A stretch of 13,728 nt of DNA from JBBQQK01 sp038216025 (GCA_038216025.1 JBBQQK010000022.1:1-13728), one strand, 5' to 3'. Positions 4,418 through 12,228 are shown, counted from the stretch's first letter. Numbers and translations: made by a program. The notes: generated from the letters alone by a model not told the origin.

Positions 4418-5836
4418 CTATTCTTCCAATTCAGACATATCCCTCTTAGTCTCCAGATCAGCAAACCGCATCTGCGAAGGATTAAAGAACAGTTCGATCG
4501 CACCGGTAGGACCATTTCTATGCTTCTTGAGCAGAACTTCGGTAATCCCTTTTCTGTCTGAATCAGGGTTATAATATTCGTCTCGATATAGGAACATCAC
4601 AATATCAGCATCTTGCTCAATAGAACCAGATTCACGAAGATCAGAAAGCTGCGGCCTTTTATTGTCTCTGTGCTCAACCGCACGAGATAACTGCGAAAGT
4701 GCAATAATAGGCACCTGCAACTCACGAGCCAAACCTTTCAATGAACGGGATATCTCTGAAATTTCCTGAACACGATTGCCATCCGATCGCCCCTTGCCCT
4801 CCATCAACTGCAAGTAGTCAATGATAATCATTCCCAGTCCATGCTCCATCTGTAGACGTCTCGCTTTCGCCCGAATTTCCATGATATTTGCGCCGGCCGA
4901 ATCATCAATAAAAATAGGCGCCTCGGACAACACACCCATAGCGTAACCAATCTTTGGAAAATCATCATCGGAAAGATTTCCTGTTCTAAGCTTCCAAGAA
5001 TCAACACCTGCTTGAGAAGACAAAAGTCGATCGACTAACTGCTCCTTGCTCATCTCAAGAGAAAATATAGCGACAGGAATTTTTTCATTAATTGCAGCGT
5101 TTTCTGCCAAATTTAGAGCAAACGAAGTTTTACCCATCGAGGGACGTGCGGCCAATATCAGAAGATCAGATTTTTGGAAGCCCGCCGTTATGTTATCCAT
5201 ATCTCTAAACCCACTGGGCACTCCACGAAGCGCTCCCTTGTCCTTGTCTTTATGAATAGTGTCTATTCGCTCAAAAGCTTCTGTCAGCACTTCTCTAACT
5301 GGAGTAAATTTATTTTTAAGGAATTTCTGCGAAACTGCAAAGAGCGACTGTTCCGCCTTGTCAAGAGTTTCCGATATGTCACGGTCTTCGTCGTAGCCCA
5401 TTTCTGTAATACCAGAAGCGGCAGAGATAAGACGGCGCAATATAGCTTTATCGCGGCAAATTTGGGCATAGTGTACAACATTGGCGGCCGAGGGGGTTTC
5501 GTTTACAATATCGGCCAAATAACTAGAACCCCCTATTTCGTCTAGTTTCCCTGCTGATTCTAGTGCAGCGGAAAGAGTGACTATATCGATCGCCTGACGC
5601 TTCTCCATCAACTCCGTCGTAGCCTCATAGACAGCACCGTTCCTGTCTTCGTAAAAATCTTCAGGTTTCAATATATCAACGATTTTTATTAGCGCATCTT
5701 TATCTAAAAGAATAGCGCCTAAAACGCTTTTTTCAGCATCGATATTTTGAGGAGGTATCCGCACACCAGTAGGAATAACGATGCTACTTCGCTTGAATTT
5801 ATCTTTTTTAAAATTTTCTTCTTTTCCCCTCGCCAT
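4418..5836 (-). CDS. dnaB: Replicative DNA helicase DnaB
   Basis: A 472-residue hexameric helicase that unwinds DNA ahead of the replisome and recruits primase. The N-terminal domain (about 25-175, from PPQNIDAEKSVLGAILLD) is the DnaG-interacting helical part. A linker precedes the RecA-like motor (about 200-460): Walker A RPSMGKT (231-237), SLEM with the catalytic Glu (259-262), Walker B IIIDYLQLM (337-345), SQLSRAVEHR (391-400) and H4 KHRNGPTG (438-445) with the probable arginine finger. The length is normal for the family and there is no intein. The start ATG is preceded by GGTGG seven bases upstream. It lies 83 bp downstream of dnaX on the same strand and is probably co-transcribed with it; the gap holds only short AT-rich repeats around TTAATCC. 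Confidence 0.97.
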   Translation of the reverse strand: MARGKEENFKKDKFKRSSIVIPTGVRIPPQNIDAEKSVLGAILLDKDALIKIVDILKPEDFYEDRNGAVYEATTELMEKRQAIDIVTLSAALESAGKLDEIGGSSYLADIVNETPSAANVVHYAQICRDKAILRRLISAASGITEMGYDEDRDISETLDKAEQSLFAVSQKFLKNKFTPVREVLTEAFERIDTIHKDKDKGALRGVPSGFRDMDNITAGFQKSDLLILAARPSMGKTSFALNLAENAAINEKIPVAIFSLEMSKEQLVDRLLSSQAGVDSWKLRTGNLSDDDFPKIGYAMGVLSEAPIFIDDSAGANIMEIRAKARRLQMEHGLGMIIIDYLQLMEGKGRSDGNRVQEISEISRSLKGLARELQVPIIALSQLSRAVEHRDNKRPQLSDLRESGSIEQDADIVMFLYRDEYYNPDSDRKGITEVLLKKHRNGPTGAIELFFNPSQMRFADLETKRDMSELEE

Positions 5837-5919
5837 AATAGACCACCAATTGTATTAGAAGAAGCATAATCTGCTGGCTTTAATACTTACTTCTTAATCC
5901 TTAATCCTATTTCTTAATT
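5837..5919. repeat. AT-rich short direct repeats between dnaX and dnaB
   Basis: In 5890-5921 the units TTCTTAAT, CCTTAATCC and TTTCTTAATTC recur as imperfect direct repeats. Similar filler occurs elsewhere in such genomes. No terminator is seen, consistent with readthrough from dnaX into dnaB. Confidence 0.4.
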
Positions 5920-7635
5920 CTATCCGAATACTTCTTCTGCTGCTTTTCCCAGATCGGCTGCTGGCACTTCTTGCTTCATCTTGGCATCCATAACTTCGCA
6001 CATCACTACACAATTATTACCTGTTAAGCTACAAATAGCTTCTTCGATAATTTTGCTGTTTTTTGGCTCGGAGATGCGATCCTTATGAAACTTGAATCTT
6101 GCTCCGATAGTTATTTGGTTGCCGTTTATTGAAAGAGGCTTTACATCTCTAAGCAAAGCAGAAAGAGTTGTATTTTGTGCCTTAATGGCTACTATGAGCT
6201 GTTCCCATAGATCGCCTGTCATCTGAAAAACGGGAGTTTGTGTTGAAGCCTTTGCAATCATTTCTTTCCCTTTGTCATTCTCGGGCTCTCTTTTTTTGTC
6301 ACCGCTCTTACTAACCTTCAGGACAGAATCATCCTTTGCCTTGTCATCTGGAGCGGAACTAAGTGGACTTGAACCCAACTGAGATTTCTCCATCCCTGTT
6401 TTAAATGAAGTGGAAATAACAGAAACAGCCACGTCTTCTGGTGATGAAATAACAGCGATTGCATCTTTAATCGAATCTTTAACATCTTTACTTTCGACTT
6501 TGGACTTTGGGCTAGAAACTGTTATAGAATCCTGCCCACACAATTCTATAACCGCCATCTCTATCGGAAGTATAGGATAAGCCACATCCTTGAGCATCTC
6601 GCCTGCTCTCAAAAATGATTTCATAGCATTCAGAACATCGGCTTCCGGGCATTTTGCACTAAGCTCTTTAATGTTTTTTATATTCTCTTCGGTTTCTTCA
6701 AAAAGAGCCTGCTCAGATACTTTATAAATCAATATCTTACGAATATATTCGATTACCTCTTTATTGAACTGCCCCATCTCAATTCCGTCACTATAAAACT
6801 GCTGGGCGATTTTTAATCCCTCCTCCGGGTCTCTATTAAAAATCGCCCCGATGAACCTCAATACTTCCTCACTCTTCGCCATTCCCAGAATATTTTCTAC
6901 ATCTGATTTTGATATTTTTTGCGAATAAGAAGCAACGTGCTCTAGAAGACTAATAGAGTCCCGATGGCTCCCTTCGGCCTTGATGGCAAGAAGATCGAGG
7001 GCGCCATCTTCCAGCGTAAGCTTTTCTTTTTCTGCAATTATCTTTAAATTTTTTATAATATCGCTTTTAGACACGCGCCTAAAATCATACCGTTGAACCC
7101 GAGACAATATTGTCTCGGGCAATTTGTGTGCTTCAGTAGTCGCCAAAATAAAAACCACATGGCTTGGCGGCTCCTCTAAAGTTTTTAACAAGGCGTTGAA
7201 AGCGCTTTTGGAAAGCATATGAACTTCATCTATGATGTAGACCTTTTTTGCGCCTCTTGTCGGAGCAAACCTTGCCTTATCAATAATTTCCCTGATGTCG
7301 TCGACTCCGGTGTGGGATGCGGCATCAATCTCAATTACGTCAGTTGCTCGACTGTCTAATATTTCTTTGCACATATCACACTTATTGCACGGCTCGCCCG
7401 ATATCTCTTTGCCGGCTTTTTTTGCTTCTGAAAGAGAAAAACAATTCATGGCTCGTGAAAGAAGACGGGCAGTTGAAGTCTTGCCTGTCCCTCTTGGCCC
7501 GGTCAAGAGATAAGCGTGGGCTGTCTTGCCGCTCTTTATAGCTTCAAGCATCGTCAAATTAACATGGTCTTGTCCAACCAGTTCAGAAAACGTCTTGGAT
7601 CTGTATTTTTGATATAAAGCCAATTTAACCACCAC
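5920..7635 (-). CDS. dnaX: DNA polymerase III clamp-loader subunit tau (gamma)
   Basis: A 571-residue AAA+ ATPase that loads the sliding clamp and, as tau, tethers the polymerase and DnaB. Motifs: YQKYRSKTFSELVGQDHV (8-25), Walker A GPRGTGKT (46-53), a zinc module C64/C83/C86/C89, Walker B IIDEVH (134-139), sensor 1 LATTEAHKLPETILSR (164-179) with arginine finger R179, and sensor 2 GSHRD (222-226). The clamp-loader collar spans about 240-365. A Ser/Lys-rich linker (about 370-470) leads to a tau-type C-terminal domain (about 475-550). In the linker, codons 447-449 form a seven-A run (6291-6297). A shift there would end the protein after a few codons in either other frame, giving a gamma-like product near 453 residues. 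The start is uncertain: the GTG used here (7633-7635) has no good Shine-Dalgarno, and a TTG four codons in would fit the family's usual beginning. Confidence 0.96.
   Translation of the reverse strand: MVVKLALYQKYRSKTFSELVGQDHVNLTMLEAIKSGKTAHAYLLTGPRGTGKTSTARLLSRAMNCFSLSEAKKAGKEISGEPCNKCDMCKEILDSRATDVIEIDAASHTGVDDIREIIDKARFAPTRGAKKVYIIDEVHMLSKSAFNALLKTLEEPPSHVVFILATTEAHKLPETILSRVQRYDFRRVSKSDIIKNLKIIAEKEKLTLEDGALDLLAIKAEGSHRDSISLLEHVASYSQKISKSDVENILGMAKSEEVLRFIGAIFNRDPEEGLKIAQQFYSDGIEMGQFNKEVIEYIRKILIYKVSEQALFEETEENIKNIKELSAKCPEADVLNAMKSFLRAGEMLKDVAYPILPIEMAVIELCGQDSITVSSPKSKVESKDVKDSIKDAIAVISSPEDVAVSVISTSFKTGMEKSQLGSSPLSSAPDDKAKDDSVLKVSKSGDKKREPENDKGKEMIAKASTQTPVFQMTGDLWEQLIVAIKAQNTTLSALLRDVKPLSINGNQITIGARFKFHKDRISEPKNSKIIEEAICSLTGNNCVVMCEVMDAKMKQEVPAADLGKAAEEVFG
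6281..6300 (-). promoter_or_regulatory. Possible dnaX slippage site (A7 run)
   Basis: On the coding strand GAC AAA AAA AGA GAG reads through seven A's followed by G at codons 446-450. Minus-one slippage gives KKKRARE then TGA; plus-one gives a stop after 12 further codons. The position, at the join of the ATPase core and tau-specific part, is where E. coli and Thermus make gamma. It is not a perfect A-AAA-AAG heptamer, so single-tRNA or transcriptional slippage would be needed. Confidence 0.35.
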
Positions 7636-7671
7636 ATTTTAAAATTTAACCTTTTTGGAGCTATCATCTCC

Positions 7672-7760
7672 GTCATTGCGAGTACTGCCAGAGGCGGGAC
7701 GTGGCAATCTATCATGATGGATTGCTTCTTCGTTCGCTTTGCTTACGATATCGCAATGAC
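7672..7760. repeat. 89-bp palindromic repeat (GTCATTGCGA family)
   Basis: Perfect 10-bp terminal inverted repeats GTCATTGCGA (7672-7681) and TCGCAATGAC (7751-7760) enclose an inner pair GCAATC/GATTGC around ATCATGAT. Similar GTCATTGCGAG-headed elements are, from memory, dispersed in very many bacterial genomes. It lies 37 bp upstream of the dnaX start. Its head resembles those of the repeats inside the helicase gene (TGTCATYYCGA). Confidence 0.8.
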
Positions 7761-7820
7761 ATCTTGCTTATTAACAATACCTAAATTCTAATTAAATCGT
7801 TAATATCACGTACGTTTGAG

Positions 7821-7854
7821 TATTTTTATTAAAGCCTGGCTTATTTTTATTAAA
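7821..7854. repeat. 13-bp direct repeat at 21-bp spacing
   Basis: TATTTTTATTAAA occurs at 7821-7833 and again at 7842-7854, 21 bp apart, about two helical turns, with GCCTGGCT between. This could be a pair of binding sites on one DNA face between divergent dnaX and pilB, or simple AT-rich duplication. Confidence 0.4.
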
Positions 7855-7969
7855 AAACGGTTGATATTTAACCATTTTGTCCCCAAACCAATCCACAGAG
7901 TTGTAGACAGCGGCGCCTTCCCGCAGCCGCAAAGTCAAAAGTTACTGTTTGCATTGAAACCTCACCTAA

Positions 7970-7990
7970 CCTCTCCTTGGAAAGGAGAGG
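7970..7990. repeat. Short hairpin repeat CCTCTCCTT/AAGGAGAGG
   Basis: Perfect 9-bp arms (7970-7978 and 7982-7990) surround GGA, preceded by CCTCACCTAA. The unit resembles the widespread CCTCACCCTAACCCTCTCC-type intergenic repeats. There is no U-tract, so it is not a classical terminator. Confidence 0.55.
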
Positions 7991-8073
7991 GACCGTTCCA
8001 TGATGCCCTGAATCCTAATCCATAATTCGTTATTCAAAACTTTTATTACTTTAGATACTTATAACTTTCAACT

Positions 8074-8114
8074 CGAAATATTTTGAAGTAAAAATTCAAA
8101 ATATTTCGGTTTTT
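8074..8114 (+). terminator. Terminator-like AT-rich hairpin upstream of pilB
   Basis: CGAAATATTTTGA (8074-8086) and TCAAAATATTTCG (8096-8108) are perfect 13-bp arms around a 9-nt loop, followed by GTTTTT. It has the shape of an intrinsic terminator on the plus strand, yet no plus-strand gene precedes it. It could insulate pilB from upstream transcription, attenuate a pilB leader, or be an operator. Confidence 0.5.
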
Positions 8115-8127
8115 CCAAGATATTTGT

Positions 8128-8133
8128 TAAAAT
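8128..8133 (+). promoter_or_regulatory. Weak candidate -10 box for the pil operon
   Basis: TAAAAT in the context TTTGTTAAAATAAA lies about 125 bp before the pilB start, after the terminator-like stem. The hexamer 17 bp upstream (TTCGGT) is a poor -35. It is the best-placed candidate for the operon promoter but weak. Confidence 0.25.
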
Positions 8134-8145
8134 AAAAATGAAATC

Positions 8146-8210
8146 CCATCCTTCGCACAAGGCTACGGAGGGTTATCCATCTGGATAACTAATGTATTTT
8201 GGAAGGATGG
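8146..8210 (+). promoter_or_regulatory. Nested palindromes in the pilB leader
   Basis: The outer arms CCATCCTTC (8146-8154) and GAAGGATGG (8202-8210) are perfect complements. Within them, GTTATCCA (8172-8179) and TGGATAAC (8182-8189) are perfect complements two bases apart. The second copy of the 23-bp repeat (8150-8172) overlaps both. GGAGG at 8217-8221 and GGGG just before the ATG follow. It may be a structured 5' leader or just a landed repeat. Confidence 0.4.
8150..8172 (+). repeat. 23-bp GC-rich dispersed repeat, copy 2
   Basis: It starts CCTTCGCA and ends GCTACGGAGGG, 21 of 23 identical to the copy at 2382-2404 on the other strand. Here its GGAGGG is not near a start codon, whereas in copy 1 it serves as the helicase Shine-Dalgarno. 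Confidence 0.7.
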
Positions 8211-8260
8211 ATAAAAGGAGGCGGATCCTCAACTGCCAATGGCAATGGGGATAAATTTTA

Positions 8261-10918
8261 ATGAATCGTGAAGAATTAGCCAAAACAATATCAACTAAAT
8301 GCAATATCAGCTACAAAGATGCTGTTGCATTGGTTGTAGCTTTTGAATCTACAATTGTGGACGCCTTAGCCAAAGGCGACAAAATTGTCTATTCTAATTT
8401 TGGCACATTCTATACTGTTCATTATCCGTCCAAAATAATTTACCATCCCAAACTAGGAGCTGATCACAAGATGGTTATGCTTCCAACCAACGCTATGAAA
8501 TGGATGCCCTCAGGCAGCGTTAAAGAAGCCATCCTTAAGGGCAAAGCTCCAAAAAATGGCACTATGCATGGCTCTATCAAGAAGAAACTTGGAGAAAATA
8601 TTTCCGAAAAGGTGAGCGATTTTCTATTTGATCGCACAGAGGATGACGAAATTATTACAAACGAACCGCATCCCTCCTCCGCACAACACGAAAAGACAGA
8701 AACACCAGAGCTCAAAGAGAAGAAAAAATTAGATTCGAAAATAAAACAATCGATTCAAAATGATGAAGAAGAGATAGAGATACCCATCGCGTTGATGGAA
8801 ACACGAAAAAGAAAGCTGGAAGAAATAGCGGCTATCAATGAAGAACTATCAATCAAACCAAAAGAAAACATCAACGGAGATGACGAAGAAATTGTGATTC
8901 TGATCCAGAACAAAAAGAAGGTTAGGATATACGAAGAAAAACTGAAAGACGGCGCAAAAGAAGAAACTACTTTTGACGGCAGTATAAAGCTGCACGAAAA
9001 AACTTCTTTCTTTGGCAAGCTTTTTGGAAAAAAAGAAAAGGAAGATGAACTTGACACAGAAGCTGCTTCTAGCGCTGACACGAAGAGCAAGGATGCAAAA
9101 GGCACAGAAACAGTTTCTCTTATTGATTCAGGCATTTTTGAAAAACCTAAAGCTGAAGATAATTTAAAAAATATTGAGAAGATACCTCCGACAACATCAG
9201 ATGAGAAAAAAATTGAGGATCAGGAGCCCAAGAAGCAAGAAGAGAAAGATAACGAAGAACAAGAAATCACAATAAAGGTAGAAAACACGAAAAAACAAGA
9301 AGAAGTCTTTGATTTTCATAACGGCTACAGTGAAAACGCAGGCGACTTCAACCAAAAAGAATCTTTCAATCAACCAAACAAAAACATTGCCTACATAGAT
9401 CTCGCAGGTAAGGTAATCGATAAAAAAATACTTCAAAAAATTCCGGAAAAATTGGCTCGCAAATACAAACTTGCCCCTATTGAGGAAACCGAAGATGAAT
9501 TTACTTTAGGGATGGTAGACCCTGAAGATATTGAAGCAAAGGACATGATACACAAATATGTTCGAAAACCCATTGTTGCCAAACTCGCAAGCGAAGATGA
9601 TATAAATCGCATCCTGGACCAATACAATAGTTTTGAGTCAGAACTTAAAGAAGCGATCGAGATTGCCGATAGCGAATCGTTTGGAAGCCTTGAACAAAAA
9701 CAAGCGCTTGTCGAGTCAGCTTCCGATTCTGCGCCAGCTTCTAGAATTATTGCCTCTATCCTACGAAGAGCAATTCGGGAACGAGCTTCGGATATTCATA
9801 TCGAACCTTGTGAAAATGAAGTTGAGGTCAGATTTAGAATTGACGGTGTATTGGTTAAAAAGGTGTTATTGCCGAAAAAATTGCAATCAGGCGCTATCTC
9901 CCGCATCAAAATTCTGTCAGACATGAAGATAGATGAACAACGCCTGCCCCAAGATGGCCGTTTCAGCTTAAAGATTGACGAAAGAAAAGTTGATTTTAGA
10001 GTATCAACTATGCCGATAGCTTACGGAGAAAAAGTTGTGATGAGAATCTTAGACAAGTTAACAGGGATCCTGACCATCGACCAACTTGGCATTAGAGGGA
10101 AAGCCCTTGAAGTGCTTTTAGACAATTTAAAGAAATCCCATGGAATGCTGCTGGTAACCGGACCGACAGGAAGCGGCAAAACAACCACCTTATATGCTCT
10201 CATTTCCAATCTTTTCAACGATGGAGTGAACATTGTCACTCTGGAAGATCCAATTGAATACCAAGTACCCGGCATAAATCAAAGTCAGGTTAACTCAGAA
10301 ATTGACTATACTTTCGCCTCCGGCTTACGCTCCATAGTTCGACAAGATCCTGACATTATTATGATTGGTGAAATACGCGATGGAGAAACCGCGGATATGT
10401 CGATACATGCCGCTCTTACAGGACACATCGTATTATCAACCTTGCACACAAACAACGCCGCCGGAGCCGCCCCTCGTTTAATAGACATGAATATTGAGCC
10501 CTTTCTGCTAACTTCTTCACTAAACATGGTTATAGGCCAGCGTCTTGCTCGACAATTGTGCGGCAATTGCAAGAAAAAAATTGATCTGCCTGAAGCAGAA
10601 ATGAAAGAAATTCTTGCAGAAATTGATCGGATGCCTGATGAAAGCAAAAAGCTGATCGACAAAAATAATTTGCACTTCTTTCAGAATATCGGCTGTGACA
10701 AATGCGTAAATTCAGGATACAAAGGACGAATCGGATTGTACGAGATATTAGAGATTAACGACAAGCTAAAAAGCCTCATTCTCAAAAAAGAATCTTCCAG
10801 CGTGATTGAAGAAGAGGCTATCAGCAACGGTATGGTAACCATGCTTCAGGATGGCATATTAAAAGCGATTGATGGGGTCACCACAATAGAAGAAGTTTGG
10901 CGAGTCACAAAAGAATAA
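8261..10918 (+). CDS. pilB: HU-PilB fusion: HU/IHF-type domain joined to a type IV pilus extension ATPase
   Basis: 885 residues, against about 560 for a usual PilB. Residues 1-93 form an HU/IHF fold: helical start, SNFGTF (45-50) matching the family's GFGTF, a beta-arm with the intercalating-type proline (YHP, P63) and the closing helix (VKEAILKG). Residues 94-370 are a charged, low-complexity Glu/Lys linker with one amphipathic patch, TSFFGKLFGKKEK (248-260). Then come a MshEN/T2SSE N-terminal-like domain (about 375-455) and the ATPase: N-terminal ASDIHIEP (509-516), Walker A GPTGSGKTT (634-642), Asp box LEDPIEY (661-667), Walker B IIMIGEIRDGE (699-709), His box TGHIVLSTLHTN (720-731), and a zinc tetracysteine C767/C770/C812/C815. 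It powers pilus extension at the inner membrane. The ATG follows GGGG eleven bases upstream. No internal RBS-led start separates the two halves, and the frame is unbroken, so a true fusion is likely. Confidence 0.93.
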   Translation: MNREELAKTISTKCNISYKDAVALVVAFESTIVDALAKGDKIVYSNFGTFYTVHYPSKIIYHPKLGADHKMVMLPTNAMKWMPSGSVKEAILKGKAPKNGTMHGSIKKKLGENISEKVSDFLFDRTEDDEIITNEPHPSSAQHEKTETPELKEKKKLDSKIKQSIQNDEEEIEIPIALMETRKRKLEEIAAINEELSIKPKENINGDDEEIVILIQNKKKVRIYEEKLKDGAKEETTFDGSIKLHEKTSFFGKLFGKKEKEDELDTEAASSADTKSKDAKGTETVSLIDSGIFEKPKAEDNLKNIEKIPPTTSDEKKIEDQEPKKQEEKDNEEQEITIKVENTKKQEEVFDFHNGYSENAGDFNQKESFNQPNKNIAYIDLAGKVIDKKILQKIPEKLARKYKLAPIEETEDEFTLGMVDPEDIEAKDMIHKYVRKPIVAKLASEDDINRILDQYNSFESELKEAIEIADSESFGSLEQKQALVESASDSAPASRIIASILRRAIRERASDIHIEPCENEVEVRFRIDGVLVKKVLLPKKLQSGAISRIKILSDMKIDEQRLPQDGRFSLKIDERKVDFRVSTMPIAYGEKVVMRILDKLTGILTIDQLGIRGKALEVLLDNLKKSHGMLLVTGPTGSGKTTTLYALISNLFNDGVNIVTLEDPIEYQVPGINQSQVNSEIDYTFASGLRSIVRQDPDIIMIGEIRDGETADMSIHAALTGHIVLSTLHTNNAAGAAPRLIDMNIEPFLLTSSLNMVIGQRLARQLCGNCKKKIDLPEAEMKEILAEIDRMPDESKKLIDKNNLHFFQNIGCDKCVNSGYKGRIGLYEILEINDKLKSLILKKESSSVIEEEAISNGMVTMLQDGILKAIDGVTTIEEVWRVTKE

Positions 10919-10955
10919 TCTTCTAATTTAATTATTAATTTTTAGTTATTGTCAG

Positions 10956-12161
10956 ATGAAATATTCCTACAAAGCAAAAACAAAAGATGGCGAAGAAAGC
11001 CGTGGCTCAGTCGACGCCAGAAGTTCAACGGAAGCGTTAGCCTCGCTTAAAGAAAGCGGTCTTTTTGTCGTAGATATTCAAGTCGAAGATAGTAAAAAAA
11101 ATAAAAACTTTTTCTCTTCAAAAAAAGGCAAGGTTCCTCTCAAAGAGAGAATAATTTTTACAAAAGAACTTGGCATGATGATTGCCTCAGGCTTATCCAT
11201 TACTGAAGCGTTGGAAGCATTAGCCGAAGAGGCAAACAATAAATATTTTTCCGGAGTCATTACCAGTATGATTTCAGATATCAAAGGCGGCAATTCACTT
11301 TCAAGCGCTCTTTCTAAATACCCTAGCATTTTCTCAGAGATCTATACCAATATGGTCGCTTCAGGCGAAGAGTCGGGCAAGATAGAGCTTGTTCTAAACC
11401 GTCTTGCCATACAACTTGAAAAAGATTACGACCTAAACAGAAAAGTAAAAGGCGCTCTAGCATATCCTGCCTTTGTGATGATTGCTATCGTTGCCGTAAT
11501 GATTTTAATTACAGTCATCATTATACCCCGCCTTGAAAGCATGTTTACCGAATCCGGAGTCAACCTGCCGATGTCTACAAGAATAATCGTCGGGTTCAGC
11601 CGGTTCTTACGGGAACAGTTTATTATTGCCTTTGTCTTGACCGTAGGATTGATCAGCGGCTTTTCCTACTACATAAAAACAGCGGGAGGAAGAAGGAAAT
11701 TTGACAAATCAATAATCAAAATTCCCATTATCGGCAACCTGTTGCGCAAAACTTATATTGCCCGTTTTACCCGCACCTTTTCTGCACTTGCAGCCTCTGG
11801 GCTTCCAATGATGGAGATATTTTCCGTCAGCAGCAAAACTATCGGAAATATCATTTATGAAGAGGCTGTTGATGTTGTTTCTGAAAAAGTTAAAAACGGT
11901 AGCTTGATATCGGATGCTTTAAGAGAAAGTCCCCTTATGCCAAGGATGGTTTGCCAGCTTGCCAAAGTTGGAGAAAAATCAGGCAATATAGAAAAAGTTT
12001 TTGACCAAATCGCTGATTTTTTTGACCGTGATATCGATGATATTACAGGCAACCTGTCAACGCTCCTGGAACCAATTATTATGGTTGTTATGGGAGCAGC
12101 TATCGGATTTATAGTTATTTCCGTTTTATCGCCAATATACAGCTTAATAAACGCCACGTAG
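10956..12161 (+). CDS. pilC: Type IV pilus inner-membrane platform protein PilC
   Basis: A 401-residue GspF/PilC-family protein that forms the membrane platform on which the PilB ATPase acts. It starts with the short N-terminal segment YSYKAKTKDGEESRG found in the family. Two homologous cytoplasmic GspF repeats follow: about 66-165 (FTKELGMMIASGLSITEAL, with GEESGKIE at 137-144) and about 269-370 (FTRTFSALAASGLPMMEIF, with VGEKSGNIEKV). Three membrane segments are visible at about 169-191, 219-240 and 371-395, the usual count. It lies 37 bp after pilB with no terminator between, so it is co-transcribed. No clear Shine-Dalgarno precedes the ATG. Length and layout are normal. Confidence 0.95.
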   Translation: MKYSYKAKTKDGEESRGSVDARSSTEALASLKESGLFVVDIQVEDSKKNKNFFSSKKGKVPLKERIIFTKELGMMIASGLSITEALEALAEEANNKYFSGVITSMISDIKGGNSLSSALSKYPSIFSEIYTNMVASGEESGKIELVLNRLAIQLEKDYDLNRKVKGALAYPAFVMIAIVAVMILITVIIIPRLESMFTESGVNLPMSTRIIVGFSRFLREQFIIAFVLTVGLISGFSYYIKTAGGRRKFDKSIIKIPIIGNLLRKTYIARFTRTFSALAASGLPMMEIFSVSSKTIGNIIYEEAVDVVSEKVKNGSLISDALRESPLMPRMVCQLAKVGEKSGNIEKVFDQIADFFDRDIDDITGNLSTLLEPIIMVVMGAAIGFIVISVLSPIYSLINAT

Positions 12162-12222
12162 CTGATACTTTCAGGGCTGAAGTTGCCTTTTGCTGATGCT
12201 TTAAGCTTTCATTTATATACTG

Positions 12223-12228
12223 TATAAT
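12223..12228 (+). promoter_or_regulatory. Possible internal promoter before pilM
   Basis: A perfect TATAAT preceded by TG sits 39 bp before the pilM ATG in an 105-bp gap after pilC. The -35 at 17 bp (TTTAAG) is poor. It may give pilMN some expression independent of pilBC. Confidence 0.4.

Larger units (their letters stand above)
7763..8260. other. Non-coding stretch between dnaX and pilB
   Basis: No supported gene is present. The stretch holds a 13-bp direct repeat (7821-7854), the CCTCTCCTT hairpin repeat (7970-7990), AT-rich filler, a strong AT stem with U-tract (8074-8114), the second copy of the 23-bp repeat, nested palindromes (8146-8210) and the pilB translation start. The 69-codon frame at 7816-8025 is repeat-derived and has no RBS. 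Confidence 0.5.

Noticed and set aside
7885..7900. DnaA box or replication origin near dnaX
   Set aside because: CAATCCACA is only a partial match to TTATCCACA and stands alone; no cluster, AT-rich unwinding element or dnaA gene is visible.
7816..8025. 69-codon plus-strand frame between dnaX and pilB
   Set aside because: It has no RBS, and its sequence consists of a direct repeat, filler and a dispersed hairpin repeat.
7672..8210. CRISPR array
   Set aside because: The repeats are palindromic and unrelated in length and spacing; there are no regularly spaced direct repeats with spacers.
8755..9135. Ser/Phe-rich minus-strand frame opposite the PilB linker
   Set aside because: It is the complement of Glu/Lys codons in the low-complexity linker, a usual antisense artefact.
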